From assembly GCA_017464245.1 (NCBI GenBank), contig JAFUDV010000055.1, positions 1 through 34,578 of the forward strand: a stretch of 34,578 nt of DNA. The letters are read 5' to 3'. Positions 16,671 through 25,677 of this stretch are shown piece after piece; position 1 is the first letter of the stretch, and each line of letters begins with the position of its first letter. A program made the position numbers and the translations under genes. The stretch comes from Bacteroidales bacterium. Its GTDB lineage: Bacteria > Bacteroidota > Bacteroidia > Bacteroidales > UBA932. The notes beneath the pieces were generated by a model that was given only the letters and a program-made list of their open reading frames with translations, was not told the DNA's origin and did no database searches.

Positions 16671-17924
16671 TTACTCCTGGATGGCCGCGATGCCCGGGAG
16701 AACCTTTCCTTCGATGGCTTCGAGCATGGCGCCGCCGCCGGTGGAGACGTAGGAGACCTTGTCGGCATAACCCATCTGGGTCACGGCCGCGACGGAGTCA
16801 CCGCCGCCCACGAGGGTGTAGGCGCCGTTCGCGGTGGCCTCGGCGAGGTCCTCGGCGATCTGCAGGGTGCCCTTCGCGAAGTTCGGGAGCTCGAACACGC
16901 CCACGGGACCGTTCCACAGGATGGTCTTGGAAGCGAGGATGACCTTCTTCCAGGCCTCGAGGGTGACGGGGGCGGCGTCCATGCCCTCCCATCCGTCGGC
17001 GATGTTGTTGGTGTCGAAGATCTGGCGCGGGGTGTCGTTGTCGAACGCCTGGCCGGCCACGGTCTGGATGGACAGGTACACGTTCACGCCCTTCTCCTGG
17101 GCGGTCTTCAGGATCTCGAGGGCGTCGGGGATGAGCTCGTCCTCATGCAGGGACAGGCCGATCTTGCCGCCCTTGGCCTTGATGAAGGTGTAACCCATGC
17201 CGCCACCGATGATGAGGTTGTCCACCTTGCCCACGAGGTTCTTCAGGACCGCGAGCTTGGAGGAGACCTTGGAGCCGCCGATGATGGCGGTCAGCGGGCG
17301 CTGGGCGTTCTTGAGGACATTGTCGATGGCCTTGATCTCGCCTTCCATCAGGTAGCCGAACATCTTGTCGTTCGGGAAGTACTCGGCGATGAGGGCGGTG
17401 GAGCCGTGGGCGCGGTGGGCCGTGCCGAAGGCGTCGTTGATGTAGCAGTCGGCATAGGAGGCGAGCTTCTTCACGAACGCCTTCTGGGACTCCTTGACGG
17501 CCTTCTTGGCAGCCTTCTTCTCCTCCTCGGTGGCATCCTCGGCGAGGCCGCGCGGCTTGCCTTCCTCCTCGGCGTAGAAGCGGAGGTTCTCCAGCAGGAG
17601 GGCCTCACCCGGCTTCAGGGCCGCGGCCTGCGCATCGGCCTTCTGGCAGTCCTCGGCGAACTGCACGGGAACGCCCAGGCACTCGGAAACGTGGTCCACG
17701 ATGTGCTTGAGGGAGAACTTGGGGTCCACCTTCTTGGGACGTCCGAGGTGGGACATGATGATCAGGGAACCGCCCTTCTCCAGGACCTTCTTGAGGGTGG
17801 GCATGGCCCGGCGGATGCGGGTGTCGTCCGTGATGTGGAAGTTCTCGTCCAGGGGGACGTTGAAATCGACTCTCACGATGGCTTTCTTGCCGGTGAAGTC
17901 GTAGCTGTCGATAAACTGTTGCAT
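16671..17924 (-). CDS. pgk: Phosphoglycerate kinase
   Basis: Glycolytic enzyme that makes ATP and 3-phosphoglycerate from 1,3-bisphosphoglycerate. The 417 residues match the family throughout: [15 protein letters not shown] (about 13-27), [49 protein letters not shown] and the nucleotide-binding end [16 protein letters not shown] followed by [14 protein letters not shown]. An extra charged stretch after [21 protein letters not shown] is common in Bacteroidota orthologs. Monocistronic: own promoter upstream and the two-way terminator downstream. Confidence 0.98.
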   Translation of the reverse strand: MQQFIDSYDFTGKKAIVRVDFNVPLDENFHITDDTRIRRAMPTLKKVLEKGGSLIIMSHLGRPKKVDPKFSLKHIVDHVSECLGVPVQFAEDCQKADAQAAALKPGEALLLENLRFYAEEEGKPRGLAEDATEEEKKAAKKAVKESQKAFVKKLASYADCYINDAFGTAHRAHGSTALIAEYFPNDKMFGYLMEGEIKAIDNVLKNAQRPLTAIIGGSKVSSKLAVLKNLVGKVDNLIIGGGMGYTFIKAKGGKIGLSLHEDELIPDALEILKTAQEKGVNVYLSIQTVAGQAFDNDTPRQIFDTNNIADGWEGMDAAPVTLEAWKKVILASKTILWNGPVGVFELPNFAKGTLQIAEDLAEATANGAYTLVGGGDSVAAVTQMGYADKVSYVSTGGGAMLEAIEGKVLPGIAAIQE

Positions 17925-17958
17925 ATCCGTTGTTTTGTTATAAGTTTCTTCGAGTCTG

Positions 17959-17989
17959 CAAATTTAGCTATCTTTGCATAAAAATCAAA
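17959..17989 (-). promoter_or_regulatory. pgk promoter
   Basis: On the minus strand TTTG (17986-17989), a 19-base spacer and TAAATTTG (17959-17966). The -7 box of the divergent methyltransferase lies inside this spacer, so the two promoters cannot easily be occupied at once. Confidence 0.75.
17969..17976 (+). promoter_or_regulatory. Methyltransferase gene -7 promoter box
   Basis: TATCTTTG, 17 bases before the ATG at 17994; a weak TTTC at 17945-17948 is 20 bases upstream. Confidence 0.55.
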
Positions 17990-17993
17990 GGCC

Positions 17994-18983
17994 ATGACCA
18001 TCGAATACCCGGCACCCTACTGGAAGGACTACGAACTCATCGACTCGGGACGCGGCGAGAAGCTGGAGCGCTTCGGCAAGTATGTGCTCCGCCGTCCGGA
18101 GCCCAAGGCCCTGTGGGCCCCGTCCCTTCCCGACAGCGAGTGGAAGCGTCTCAGCCATGTGGTGTTCCGCCCGGGCGCGGGGTTCGGCAAGGCCGGCAAG
18201 GAGGACAGCGGAACCTGGGAGAAAGTCCGCAAGATGGACGACCAGTGGGGCATCGTCTACAACGGCGAGCCGGATGCGGAGACGCATGCGGCGTCGGACC
18301 TGCATATCGCCCTGCGGCTGGGCCTGACATCCTTCAAGCATGTGGGCGTCTTCCCCGAGCAGGCGGCGAACTGGGAGTACATCTTCCGGGAGACCGCCCG
18401 GCTGGGCCGCATCGCCAAGGCGAACGGCCTTCCCGCCCCCAAGGTCCTGAACCTGTTCGCCTACACGGGCGCCGCCTCGCTGGCCGCCAAGGCCGCCGGG
18501 GCCGATGTCACGCATCTCGACTCCGTCCGGCAGGTGGTCACCTGGGCCCGGGAGAACATGGAGCGCAGCGGCCTGGACGGCGTGCGCTGGGTGGTGGAGG
18601 ACGCGCTGAAATTCGCCAGGCGCGAGGCCAAGCGCGGAAACACCTACCAGGGCATCATCCTGGACCCGCCTGCCTACGGGCACGGCCCGGACGGCGAGAA
18701 ATGGAAACTGGACGAACTCCTGTTCGACCTCCTGAAGAACGTCGCCCAGATTCTCTCCCCGCGCGACTCCTTCATGGTCCTCAACCTCTACAGCAACGGC
18801 TACTCCGCCATGCTGGGCGAAACCACCGTCCGCGAGGCCTTCGGCCTTCGGCCTGAGGCCGGTTTCGCCGCCGCCCCCGGCCATGACGGGAACTACCTCG
18901 CGCTGGAGAGCGGGGAGCTCGCCCTCCGGGATTCCTTCGGGAAAGTGCTCCCGCTGAGCATTTTTGTGCGGCTGAAACGATAA
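17994..18983 (+). CDS. Class I SAM-dependent methyltransferase, RlmI-like
   Basis: A 329-residue enzyme resembling the RlmI/RlmK group of 23S rRNA methyltransferases. Motif I is LNLFAYTGAASLAAKAAGAD (about 157-176), followed by an acidic HLDSV for the SAM ribose, and the catalytic-side motif ILDPPAYGHG (about 222-231). The N-terminal part lacks an evident PUA domain but has an extended region with YNGEPDAETHAASDL. RNA is the probable substrate; the exact position methylated cannot be read. It diverges from pgk, and lgt starts 18 bases after its stop. Confidence 0.82.
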   Translation: MTIEYPAPYWKDYELIDSGRGEKLERFGKYVLRRPEPKALWAPSLPDSEWKRLSHVVFRPGAGFGKAGKEDSGTWEKVRKMDDQWGIVYNGEPDAETHAASDLHIALRLGLTSFKHVGVFPEQAANWEYIFRETARLGRIAKANGLPAPKVLNLFAYTGAASLAAKAAGADVTHLDSVRQVVTWARENMERSGLDGVRWVVEDALKFARREAKRGNTYQGIILDPPAYGHGPDGEKWKLDELLFDLLKNVAQILSPRDSFMVLNLYSNGYSAMLGETTVREAFGLRPEAGFAAAPGHDGNYLALESGELALRDSFGKVLPLSIFVRLKR

Positions 18984-18989
18984 AATATG

Positions 18990-18997
18990 TATCTTTG
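18990..18997 (+). promoter_or_regulatory. lgt -7 promoter box, leaderless layout
   Basis: TATCTTTG ends four bases before the lgt ATG at 19002. A TTTG at 18963-18966 gives a 23-base spacer, slightly long. If active, the mRNA would start at or next to the AUG. Confidence 0.55.
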
Positions 18998-19001
18998 CAC
19001 C

Positions 19002-19886
19002 ATGTTCAATACGCTTGTCGTCCATTGGCACGTCGATCCTGCCATCCTGCATATCGGAAGCTTCGAGCTCCGCTGGTATTCGCTCCTGTTCGTGAGCGGC
19101 TTCATCCTGGGCTGGTTCATCTTCTCGTGGTTCTTCGACCGGGAGAAGGTGGACAAGAAACTGCTGGACCCGCTGCTGTACACCCTCCTCATCTGCACGA
19201 TCGTGGGCGCCCGGCTCGGGCACTGCCTGTTCTACCAGCCGGACTATTACCTGGGCAGCTGGAAGGGTTTCCTGGAGATCTTCATGCCCTGGAAGGGCGG
19301 CCTGGCGAGCCATGGCGGCACCATCGCCCTCATCCTGGGAATGTGGTGGTTCGCCAGCCATTACGGGAAGAAGCACGATTTCGATTTCGTGTGGCTGCTG
19401 GACCATCTGGCCATCGCGGTGGCTTTCGCCGGGGCCTTCATCCGCTTCGGCAACCTGTTCAACTCGGAGATCTACGGCGACGTGACGGACCTTCCCTGGG
19501 GCTTCATCTTCGAGCTCCGCGGCGAGACCGAGCCCAAGCACCCTACGCAGCTCTATGAGGGTTTCACTTACCTCCTGCTCGGATTCGCCCTCATCGGCCT
19601 GTACTGGAAGAAACTGGACAAGATGTACCGCGGCCTGTTCGTGGGCATCTTCCTCACGGTGTGCTTCGGCTCCCGTTTCCTCATCGAATTCATCAAGGAA
19701 CCGCAGGTGGCGTTCGAGGAGTCGATGACCCTCAACATGGGCCAGCTCCTGTCCATCCCGTTCATCCTGCTGGGCGTGGGTTTCATCGTGTATGCCTGCG
19801 TGAAGAAGATCCCGGCGCGGGCGGTTCATCCGGAGCCGGTGAAGGCGAAGAAGGAGGCTACCCATTACGCGAAACCGCTTTCGTAG
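19002..19886 (+). CDS. lgt: Prolipoprotein diacylglyceryl transferase
   Basis: Inner-membrane enzyme that adds diacylglycerol from phosphatidylglycerol to the lipobox cysteine of prolipoproteins; it is needed for lipoproteins such as GldH and the RND adaptor in this window. The 294 residues (from 19002) show DPAILHIGSFELRWYSLLF at the N-terminus, then GARLGHCLFY, the GGLASHGG segment, the signature FIRFGNLFNSEIYG and HPTQLYEG. About seven membrane spans. ATG 19002 fits the usual distance to RWY; the ATG at 18987 lies ahead of a -7 box and adds five unlikely residues. A terminator hairpin follows the gene. Confidence 0.96.
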   Translation: MFNTLVVHWHVDPAILHIGSFELRWYSLLFVSGFILGWFIFSWFFDREKVDKKLLDPLLYTLLICTIVGARLGHCLFYQPDYYLGSWKGFLEIFMPWKGGLASHGGTIALILGMWWFASHYGKKHDFDFVWLLDHLAIAVAFAGAFIRFGNLFNSEIYGDVTDLPWGFIFELRGETEPKHPTQLYEGFTYLLLGFALIGLYWKKLDKMYRGLFVGIFLTVCFGSRFLIEFIKEPQVAFEESMTLNMGQLLSIPFILLGVGFIVYACVKKIPARAVHPEPVKAKKEATHYAKPLS

Positions 19887-19910
19887 AAGAAAATCGGCCT
19901 TTCGTCTAAA

Positions 19911-19936
19911 AAAAATCCTGCTATTAGGATTTTTGT
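19911..19936 (+). terminator. lgt intrinsic terminator
   Basis: AAAAATCCT (19911-19919) pairs perfectly with AGGATTTTT (19926-19934) around GCTATT, ending in a T-run. It lies just upstream of the efflux operon promoter. Confidence 0.75.
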
Positions 19937-19939
19937 GGC

Positions 19940-19973
19940 TATCTTTGTACACTTTATACAAGAAGGTACAAAG
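19940..19973 (+). promoter_or_regulatory. Efflux operon -7 box with overlapping inverted repeat (candidate operator)
   Basis: TATCTTTG at 19940-19947 is the -7 box. A perfect 8-bp inverted repeat, CTTTGTAC (19943-19950) and GTACAAAG (19966-19973) with a 15-base spacer, overlaps it and the predicted transcription start. No regulator gene is adjacent, so the binding protein is unknown. Confidence 0.55.
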
Positions 19974-19984
19974 TTAGTTAGTAT

Positions 19985-21493
19985 ATGTATATCAGGAAAA
20001 TCGCCGTCCTTGCCGCTGGCATCCTCCTGGCCTTTCCGGCCGTTGCGCAGTACAAGGACGAGGCACCGCGGGAGGGGAAGGTGGTCCTGACCCTCGACGA
20101 CGCCCTCAGGATCGCCCTCAGCGAGAATACGTCCGTGAAGGTCGCGGACATGGAAATCCAGCGGCAGCAGTACGCCCGGAAAGGCTCCTATTCCGCCCTG
20201 CTTCCGCAGGTCAGCGCCTCCGGCATGTACAGTTACGCCCTCAAGAAGCAGAAGGTCTATTTCGGGTCGGACAAGACCGATGACGAAGGAGGCTCCTCCT
20301 CCGGCGGCGGCATGGCCGGGATGATGGCCGGCCTCATGGAGCCCATCATGTACTACATCATGGACCTGTATGAGGCGACCGGCACCCCCTTCGTCCCGTA
20401 TGTCCCCACGCCCAGCGAGGACAGCGGCTCTTCCTCCGAGCCCATCGAGATGGGCCGTTCCCATTCCGTCAACTTCGGCGTCAACGCGCAGATGCCCTTG
20501 GTGAACTTCCAGCTCTGGGAGAGCCTCCGGCTCACCGGCGACCAGGTGGAACTGGCCGTGGAGCAGGCCCGCGAATCCCGTCTCGGGACCGTCGCCTCCG
20601 TGAAGCAGGCCTATTTCGCCATCCTGTTCGCCCGGGAGGCGTACAACGTCTATAACTCGGTCTATGAGAACGCGGTGGAGAACTACCGTCTCACCGAGAT
20701 GCGCTACAACGCGCAGAAGGCTTCCGAACTGGACCTCACCCGGGCAAAGTCCAACGTCGCGGCCGCCATTCCCAACCTGTATAACGCGGAGAACTCCGTG
20801 GAACTGGCCCTGTGGCAGCTCAAGGCCGTGATGGGCATCGACCTGGAGCGGGACATCGACGTCGCCGGCGCCCTCGAGGACTATGCCGCGGAGATGTTCC
20901 GGGACATCCATGAGGCGGAGGACGCCTCCCTGGACGGCAACACGCAGCTCCGGCAGCTCGCCAGGCAGGCGGAGATGCTCTCCAAGCAGATCCGCATGCA
21001 GCAGTATGCCTACCTGCCCACCCTGGCCCTGTCCTTCTCCTACTCCTTCCTGACGCAGAGCGACATCTTCAACCTGAGCCAGTGGAAGTGGTTCCCGTCC
21101 TCCACCCTGGGCCTGAGCCTGTCCATCCCGATCTTCTCCGGCGGACAGCGTTACCACGCAATCAAGCAGACCCGTGTCCAGGCCGACGAACTGGAGCTCC
21201 AGCGCATCAATGCCGAGCGGCAGCTCCGTATCGGCATCCGTCAGAGCCTGAACACCATGGAGACGGCAATGCGGACGCACGACGCCTCCAAGGAAGCCCT
21301 CGTCTCCGCGGAGAAGGCCTACGACATCGCCGTCAAGTCCTACCAGCTCGGGAAGAGCACCCTGACGGACCTCAACAACACGGAACTGGTCCTTACCCAG
21401 TCCCGCCTTGCCGTCTCCCAGGCCGTGTACAACTTCGTCATCGCGAAGGCCGGCCTGGAACAGACCCTCGGTTATGATTTTAACGAAAAGTAA
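19985..21493 (+). CDS. TolC-family outer-membrane efflux channel
   Basis: Outer-membrane exit duct of a tripartite RND pump, 502 residues. A signal peptide (MYIRKIAVLAAGILLAFPAVA, in two halves MYIRKIAVLA and GILLAFPAVA) precedes the mature start near QYKDE. Two OEP repeats follow: the first begins LTLDDALRIALSENTSVKVAD, the second LRQLARQAEMLSKQIR, ending with the typical YNFVIAKAGLEQTLGYDF. The first beta hairpin carries an unusually long Gly/Ser/Met-rich loop (residues about 95-150: GGSSSGGGMAGMMAGL, then a proline/serine stretch), probably exposed. First gene of a four-gene operon; the adaptor starts three bases after its stop. Confidence 0.93.
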   Translation: MYIRKIAVLAAGILLAFPAVAQYKDEAPREGKVVLTLDDALRIALSENTSVKVADMEIQRQQYARKGSYSALLPQVSASGMYSYALKKQKVYFGSDKTDDEGGSSSGGGMAGMMAGLMEPIMYYIMDLYEATGTPFVPYVPTPSEDSGSSSEPIEMGRSHSVNFGVNAQMPLVNFQLWESLRLTGDQVELAVEQARESRLGTVASVKQAYFAILFAREAYNVYNSVYENAVENYRLTEMRYNAQKASELDLTRAKSNVAAAIPNLYNAENSVELALWQLKAVMGIDLERDIDVAGALEDYAAEMFRDIHEAEDASLDGNTQLRQLARQAEMLSKQIRMQQYAYLPTLALSFSYSFLTQSDIFNLSQWKWFPSSTLGLSLSIPIFSGGQRYHAIKQTRVQADELELQRINAERQLRIGIRQSLNTMETAMRTHDASKEALVSAEKAYDIAVKSYQLGKSTLTDLNNTELVLTQSRLAVSQAVYNFVIAKAGLEQTLGYDFNEK

Positions 21494-21496
21494 GAT

Positions 21497-22534
21497 ATGA
21501 ACTGCAGATTCCTCATCCCTGTCCTCGCCGCCAGCCTCCTCACCGCCTGCGGCAACCGCGGCGGGCAGTCCGAAACCGCCGCTCCGGGAGCCGGCGCTCC
21601 CCAGGCCGACGTCATCCCCGCCGTGGAGGTGGTCACCGCCACCGCCCGCGACGTCGCCGACGAGAACACCTATTCCTCCACCGTGGAGGCCTATGCGACC
21701 AACAACATCATGCCCCAGACCGGCGCCCGTATCCGCAAGATCAACGTGGAGGTGGGCGACTATGTCGTGAAGGGCCAGATCCTTGCGGAGATGGACCGCC
21801 TCCAGCTGGAGCAGCTGGAACTCCAGATCCAGAACGACGAGGTGGAATACGCCCGCCTGAAGGGCCTCTACGAGCAGGGCGGCGTGTCCCAGTCCGACTT
21901 CGAGGCCGCCGAACTCGGCTACAAGGTGCGCAAGACCAATTACGACAACCTGCTGGAGAACACCATCCTCCGGAGCCCGATCAACGGTTTCGTGACCGCC
22001 CGCAACTTCGACGTGGGGGACATGTTCGCGATGAGCGCCCCCCTGTTCACCGTGCAGCAGGTCGTGCCGGTGAAGCTCCTCGTGGGCATCTCCGAGAGCG
22101 AGTACACCAAGGTCAAGAAGGGGGACACCGTGTCCATCACCGTGGACGCCCTTCCGGGCCGCTCCTTCTCCGGCAAGGTGAACCGCCTGTATCCGACCAT
22201 CAACGCCACCACCCATACCTTCAGCGCCGAGGTCCTCGTGAACAACGCTGACCGGGCCCTCCGTCCGGGTATGTACGCCCGCGTGAGCGTGAACTTCGGT
22301 ACGAGCCACCGCATCGTCCTGCCCGACCGCTGCATCGTCAAGCAGGAGGGAACCGGACAGCGCTTCGTGTATGTCCTGAAGTCCGACGACACCGTCAGCT
22401 ACGTTCCCGTGACGCTCGGCAAGCACACCGGCTTCGAGTATGAGGTCATCGACGGCATCCAGGAAGGCGAGTTCATCGTCCAGAAGGGCCAGGCCGCGCT
22501 CAAGGACGGCGTGAAGGTGAAGGTTCTCGACTAA
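21497..22534 (+). CDS. RND periplasmic adaptor (membrane fusion protein), lipoprotein
   Basis: HlyD/AcrA-type adaptor of 345 residues linking the RND permease with the TolC-like duct. The N-terminus ends in the lipobox LLTAC with lipidation at C18, followed by a Gly/Ala-rich linker. A biotinyl-lipoyl hairpin region is seen (RIRKINVEVGDYVVKGQILAEMD), a short coiled hairpin (ELQIQNDEVEYARLKGLYEQ) and beta-barrel strands ending in HTGFEYEVIDGIQEGEFIVQ. It depends on Lgt, encoded nearby. The permease starts 12 bases after its stop behind the purine-rich stretch CGGAGGGG. Confidence 0.94.
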   Translation: MNCRFLIPVLAASLLTACGNRGGQSETAAPGAGAPQADVIPAVEVVTATARDVADENTYSSTVEAYATNNIMPQTGARIRKINVEVGDYVVKGQILAEMDRLQLEQLELQIQNDEVEYARLKGLYEQGGVSQSDFEAAELGYKVRKTNYDNLLENTILRSPINGFVTARNFDVGDMFAMSAPLFTVQQVVPVKLLVGISESEYTKVKKGDTVSITVDALPGRSFSGKVNRLYPTINATTHTFSAEVLVNNADRALRPGMYARVSVNFGTSHRIVLPDRCIVKQEGTGQRFVYVLKSDDTVSYVPVTLGKHTGFEYEVIDGIQEGEFIVQKGQAALKDGVKVKVLD

Positions 22535-22546
22535 CGGAGGGGCCCT

Positions 22547-25500
22547 ATGAGCATCTACAGAACTTCCGTCGACCATCCGGTAACGACCGCCCTTGTCTTC
22601 GTGGCGTTCGCGATCCTGGGCATCTTCGCCCTGACGCGGCTCCCCGTGGACAACTTCCCGGACGTGGAGTCCAACGTCATCATGGTGATGTCCTCCTATC
22701 CGGGCGCCAGCGCCGAGGACGTGGAGAACAACCTCACGAAGGTCCTCGAGAACTCCTTGAACGGCGTGGCGAACCTCAAGGACATCACGTCCAACTCCCG
22801 GGAGAACATCTCGGTCCTCACGCTCGAGTTCAACTACGGCACCGACATCGAGGTCGCGACGAACGACGTCCGCGACAAGCTGAGCATGGTGAGCCAGACG
22901 CTCCCGGACGGGGCCTCCTCCCCGACCATCTTCAAGTTCAGCGTGGACGACATGCCCATCATGATCATGTCCGCCACCGCCGACCAGAGCGTCTCCGCCC
23001 TGGACAAGATCCTGGACGACCGTGTGGCCACCCCGCTCGCCCGCGTCACCGGCGTGGGCACGGTGTCCGTCAACGGCGCCCCCAAGCGGGAGATCCAGGT
23101 CTATTGCGACCCGACCAAGCTGGAGGCCTACGGGCTCACCCTCGCCTCCATCTCGCAGGTGATCGCGGCGGAGAACCGCAACGTCCCTTCCGGCAACATC
23201 GACATCGGCTCCGACACCTATACCCTCCGCATCACGAAGGAGTTCAAGGACCCCTCGGAGATCATGGACATCGTCCTGGGGTCGTTCAATGGCGGCACCG
23301 TCTATCTGCGGGACGTCGCCCGCGTGCAGGACGGCCTGGAGGAGCGCTCCATGGAATCCTATACGAACGGCGTCCGCGGCGCGCAGATCATCATCCAGAA
23401 GCAGTCCGGTTACAACACCGTGAACGTGATCCGGGGCGTCAAGAAGGAGATGAAGAAGCTGGAACGGAACCTCCCTTCCGACATCAAGGTCACGACGGTG
23501 GTCGATTCCTCCGACAACATCCTCCGCACCATCAACTCCCTGAAGGAGACCATCCTCATCACCTTCCTCGTGGTGATGCTCGTGGTGTACGTGTTCCTGG
23601 GACGGTGGAGGGGTACCCTCATCGTCATCCTGTCCATCCCGATCGCCCTCCTGGCTTCGCTGATCTACCTGTTCGCGACCGGCAACACGCTGAACATCAT
23701 CTCCATGTCCGCGCTCTCGATCGCCATAGGCATGGTCGTGGACGACGCCATCGGCGTCCTGGAGAACGTGACCACGCACCTGGAACGGGGCGAGAAGCCC
23801 AAGGAGGCCGCCGTCCACGGCACCGCCGAGGTGGGCATCTCCGTCATCGCCTCCACCCTCACGATGCTGTGTGTGTTCCTCCCGCTCACGATGATCTCCG
23901 GCATGGCCGGCATCATGTTCAAGCAGCTGGGCTGGATCGTGTCCATCATCATGATCGTGTCCACGACCGCCGCCCTCACCCTCGTCCCGATGCTGTGCTC
24001 GCAGCTCCTGAAGAACGAGAACACGAGCGGCCGGCTGTACCACTTCATCTTCGACCCGGTGAACCGGGCCCTGGACGCCGTCTCCCACGGCTATTCCCGC
24101 ATGATCGCCTGGTGCATGAACCACAAGCGGATCATCATGGTGGGCGCCGCCGTCGTCTTTGCGGCCGTCCTCGCCCTGTACGTGCCCCGGATGAAGACGG
24201 AATACTTCCCGACGCAGGACCAGGGCCGTATCCAGGTGTCCGTGGAGTTGCCCATCGGAACGGCGCAGGACGTCACCCGTGACCTCGCCGAGCGCCTGTA
24301 CGAGAAGATCCGTGCCGACGTCCCCGAGATCAAGGTCATGAGCTACAACTTCGGCCAGGCCGATTCCGAGAACGCCTTCGCCTCCATGCGCAACAACGGC
24401 ACCTATCTGATTTCAATGAACATCAACATCGGGTCGATGGAGGACCGCAAGCGTTCCACGTCCGAGATCGCGGACCTCATCCGCGCGGACCTGAAGCTCT
24501 TCCCCGAGATCAACAAGTCCACCGTCACGGAAGGCGGCATGGGCATGGGCGGCCGTTCCTCCGTCCAGCTGGAGATCTACGGCTACGACTTCGAGGAAAC
24601 CGAGAACGCCGCCCGGAAGATGCGGGCCAAGATGCTGGAGGACCCGAACTTCGTGCAGGTGATCGTCAGCCGTGACCAGTACACCCCGGAATACGAGGTG
24701 GACTTCGACCGTGAGAAGCTGGCCCTCAACGGGCTCACCTCCACGACCGCTGCTGCCGCCGTGAGTGCGGCGATGAGCGGCACCGTGGCCTCCTATTACC
24801 GCGAGGACGGCGAGGAATACAACATCCGCGTCCGTTTCGCCCCCGAGTTCCGCGAGAGTGTGGCGGACATCGAGAACATCGTGGTGACCAACGCCCAGGG
24901 CCGGGGCATCCGCGTCCGCGACCTCGGGCAGGTGGTCGAGTCCCGCGTCCCGCCCACCATCACCCGCAAGAACCGTGACCGTTACATCACCGTCACCGGC
25001 ATGATGGCCCGCGGCCATGCCCTGAGCGAGGGCGTGGAGTCCGTCACCGCCATGCTGGAGGCCGATCCGCTCCCCGCCGGCCTGTCATGGGACATCGGCG
25101 GCGACTATGAGGACCAGCAGTCCATGTTCTCGGACATGATCCTGCTGATGCTCCTCATGGTCATCCTCGTGTACATGGTGATGGCCTCCCAGTTCGAGTC
25201 CTTCCTGGGTCCGCTCGTGATCATGTTCTCCATCCCGTTCGCCTTCACCGGCGTCGCCCTCGGAAACATGCTGCACGGGATGGCCGTGGGCGTGATGTCC
25301 ATGATCGGCATCATCATCCTCCTGGGCATCGTGGTGAAGAACGGTATCGTCCTCATCGACTATACGATCCTGTGCCAGGAACGCGGCATGAGCGTCCGGG
25401 AGTCCTCCGTGACCGCCGCCCGCAGCCGTCTCCGCCCGATCCTCATGACCACCCTCACCACCGTCCTGGGCATGCTGCCCATGGCATGGGGCACCGGCGA

Positions 25501-25642
25501 GGGCTCCGAAATGTGGAAGGGCCTGGGCATCACCGTGGCGTGGGGCCTTTCCATCTCCACCCTCATCACCCTCGTCATCATCCCGGTCCTGTACTGCGGC
25601 ATCACCGAGCACCTCGAGCGCCGCAAGGCCCGGAAATCCTGA
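22547..25642 (+). CDS. RND efflux permease (AcrB/HAE1 type)
   Basis: Inner-membrane proton-driven pump of 1031 residues with 12 expected spans and two large periplasmic loops. It begins MSIYRTSVDHPVTTALVF, typical of HAE1 transporters. The proton-relay pair in TM4 is present as D399 and D400 (GMVVDDAIGVLENV). Porter-domain signatures include DNFPDVESNVIMVMSSYPGAS and SPTIFKFS; the second half has GIVVKNGIVLIDY and SRLRPILMTTLTTVLGMLPMAWG. Substrate range is not predictable. A PG0541-type gene follows 35 bases downstream, the order seen for PG0538-PG0541 of Porphyromonas gingivalis. Confidence 0.96.
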   Translation: MSIYRTSVDHPVTTALVFVAFAILGIFALTRLPVDNFPDVESNVIMVMSSYPGASAEDVENNLTKVLENSLNGVANLKDITSNSRENISVLTLEFNYGTDIEVATNDVRDKLSMVSQTLPDGASSPTIFKFSVDDMPIMIMSATADQSVSALDKILDDRVATPLARVTGVGTVSVNGAPKREIQVYCDPTKLEAYGLTLASISQVIAAENRNVPSGNIDIGSDTYTLRITKEFKDPSEIMDIVLGSFNGGTVYLRDVARVQDGLEERSMESYTNGVRGAQIIIQKQSGYNTVNVIRGVKKEMKKLERNLPSDIKVTTVVDSSDNILRTINSLKETILITFLVVMLVVYVFLGRWRGTLIVILSIPIALLASLIYLFATGNTLNIISMSALSIAIGMVVDDAIGVLENVTTHLERGEKPKEAAVHGTAEVGISVIASTLTMLCVFLPLTMISGMAGIMFKQLGWIVSIIMIVSTTAALTLVPMLCSQLLKNENTSGRLYHFIFDPVNRALDAVSHGYSRMIAWCMNHKRIIMVGAAVVFAAVLALYVPRMKTEYFPTQDQGRIQVSVELPIGTAQDVTRDLAERLYEKIRADVPEIKVMSYNFGQADSENAFASMRNNGTYLISMNINIGSMEDRKRSTSEIADLIRADLKLFPEINKSTVTEGGMGMGGRSSVQLEIYGYDFEETENAARKMRAKMLEDPNFVQVIVSRDQYTPEYEVDFDREKLALNGLTSTTAAAAVSAAMSGTVASYYREDGEEYNIRVRFAPEFRESVADIENIVVTNAQGRGIRVRDLGQVVESRVPPTITRKNRDRYITVTGMMARGHALSEGVESVTAMLEADPLPAGLSWDIGGDYEDQQSMFSDMILLMLLMVILVYMVMASQFESFLGPLVIMFSIPFAFTGVALGNMLHGMAVGVMSMIGIIILLGIVVKNGIVLIDYTILCQERGMSVRESSVTAARSRLRPILMTTLTTVLGMLPMAWGTGEGSEMWKGLGITVAWGLSISTLITLVIIPVLYCGITEHLERRKARKS

Positions 25643-25643
25643 C

Positions 25644-25670
25644 TGTCATTTCGAGCTTGTCGAGAAATCT
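25644..25670. repeat. Short palindromic intergenic repeat (TGTCATTTCGAGC type)
   Basis: Contains TGTCATTTCGAGC and TCGAGAAATCT, whose TTTCGA and TCGAGAAA halves face each other around CTTG. I recall similar words as dispersed repeats in Bacteroidota genomes; a 13-base part recurs at 1260-1272. Confidence 0.5.
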
Positions 25671-25677
25671 ATTGAAA

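Noticed and set aside
19865-24124. Minus-strand open frame of 1419 codons opposite the efflux operon
   Set aside because: Its translation is rich in His, Gly, Asp, Val and Arg with no domain pattern, and it lies antisense to three well-supported efflux genes; this is a GC-rich shadow frame.
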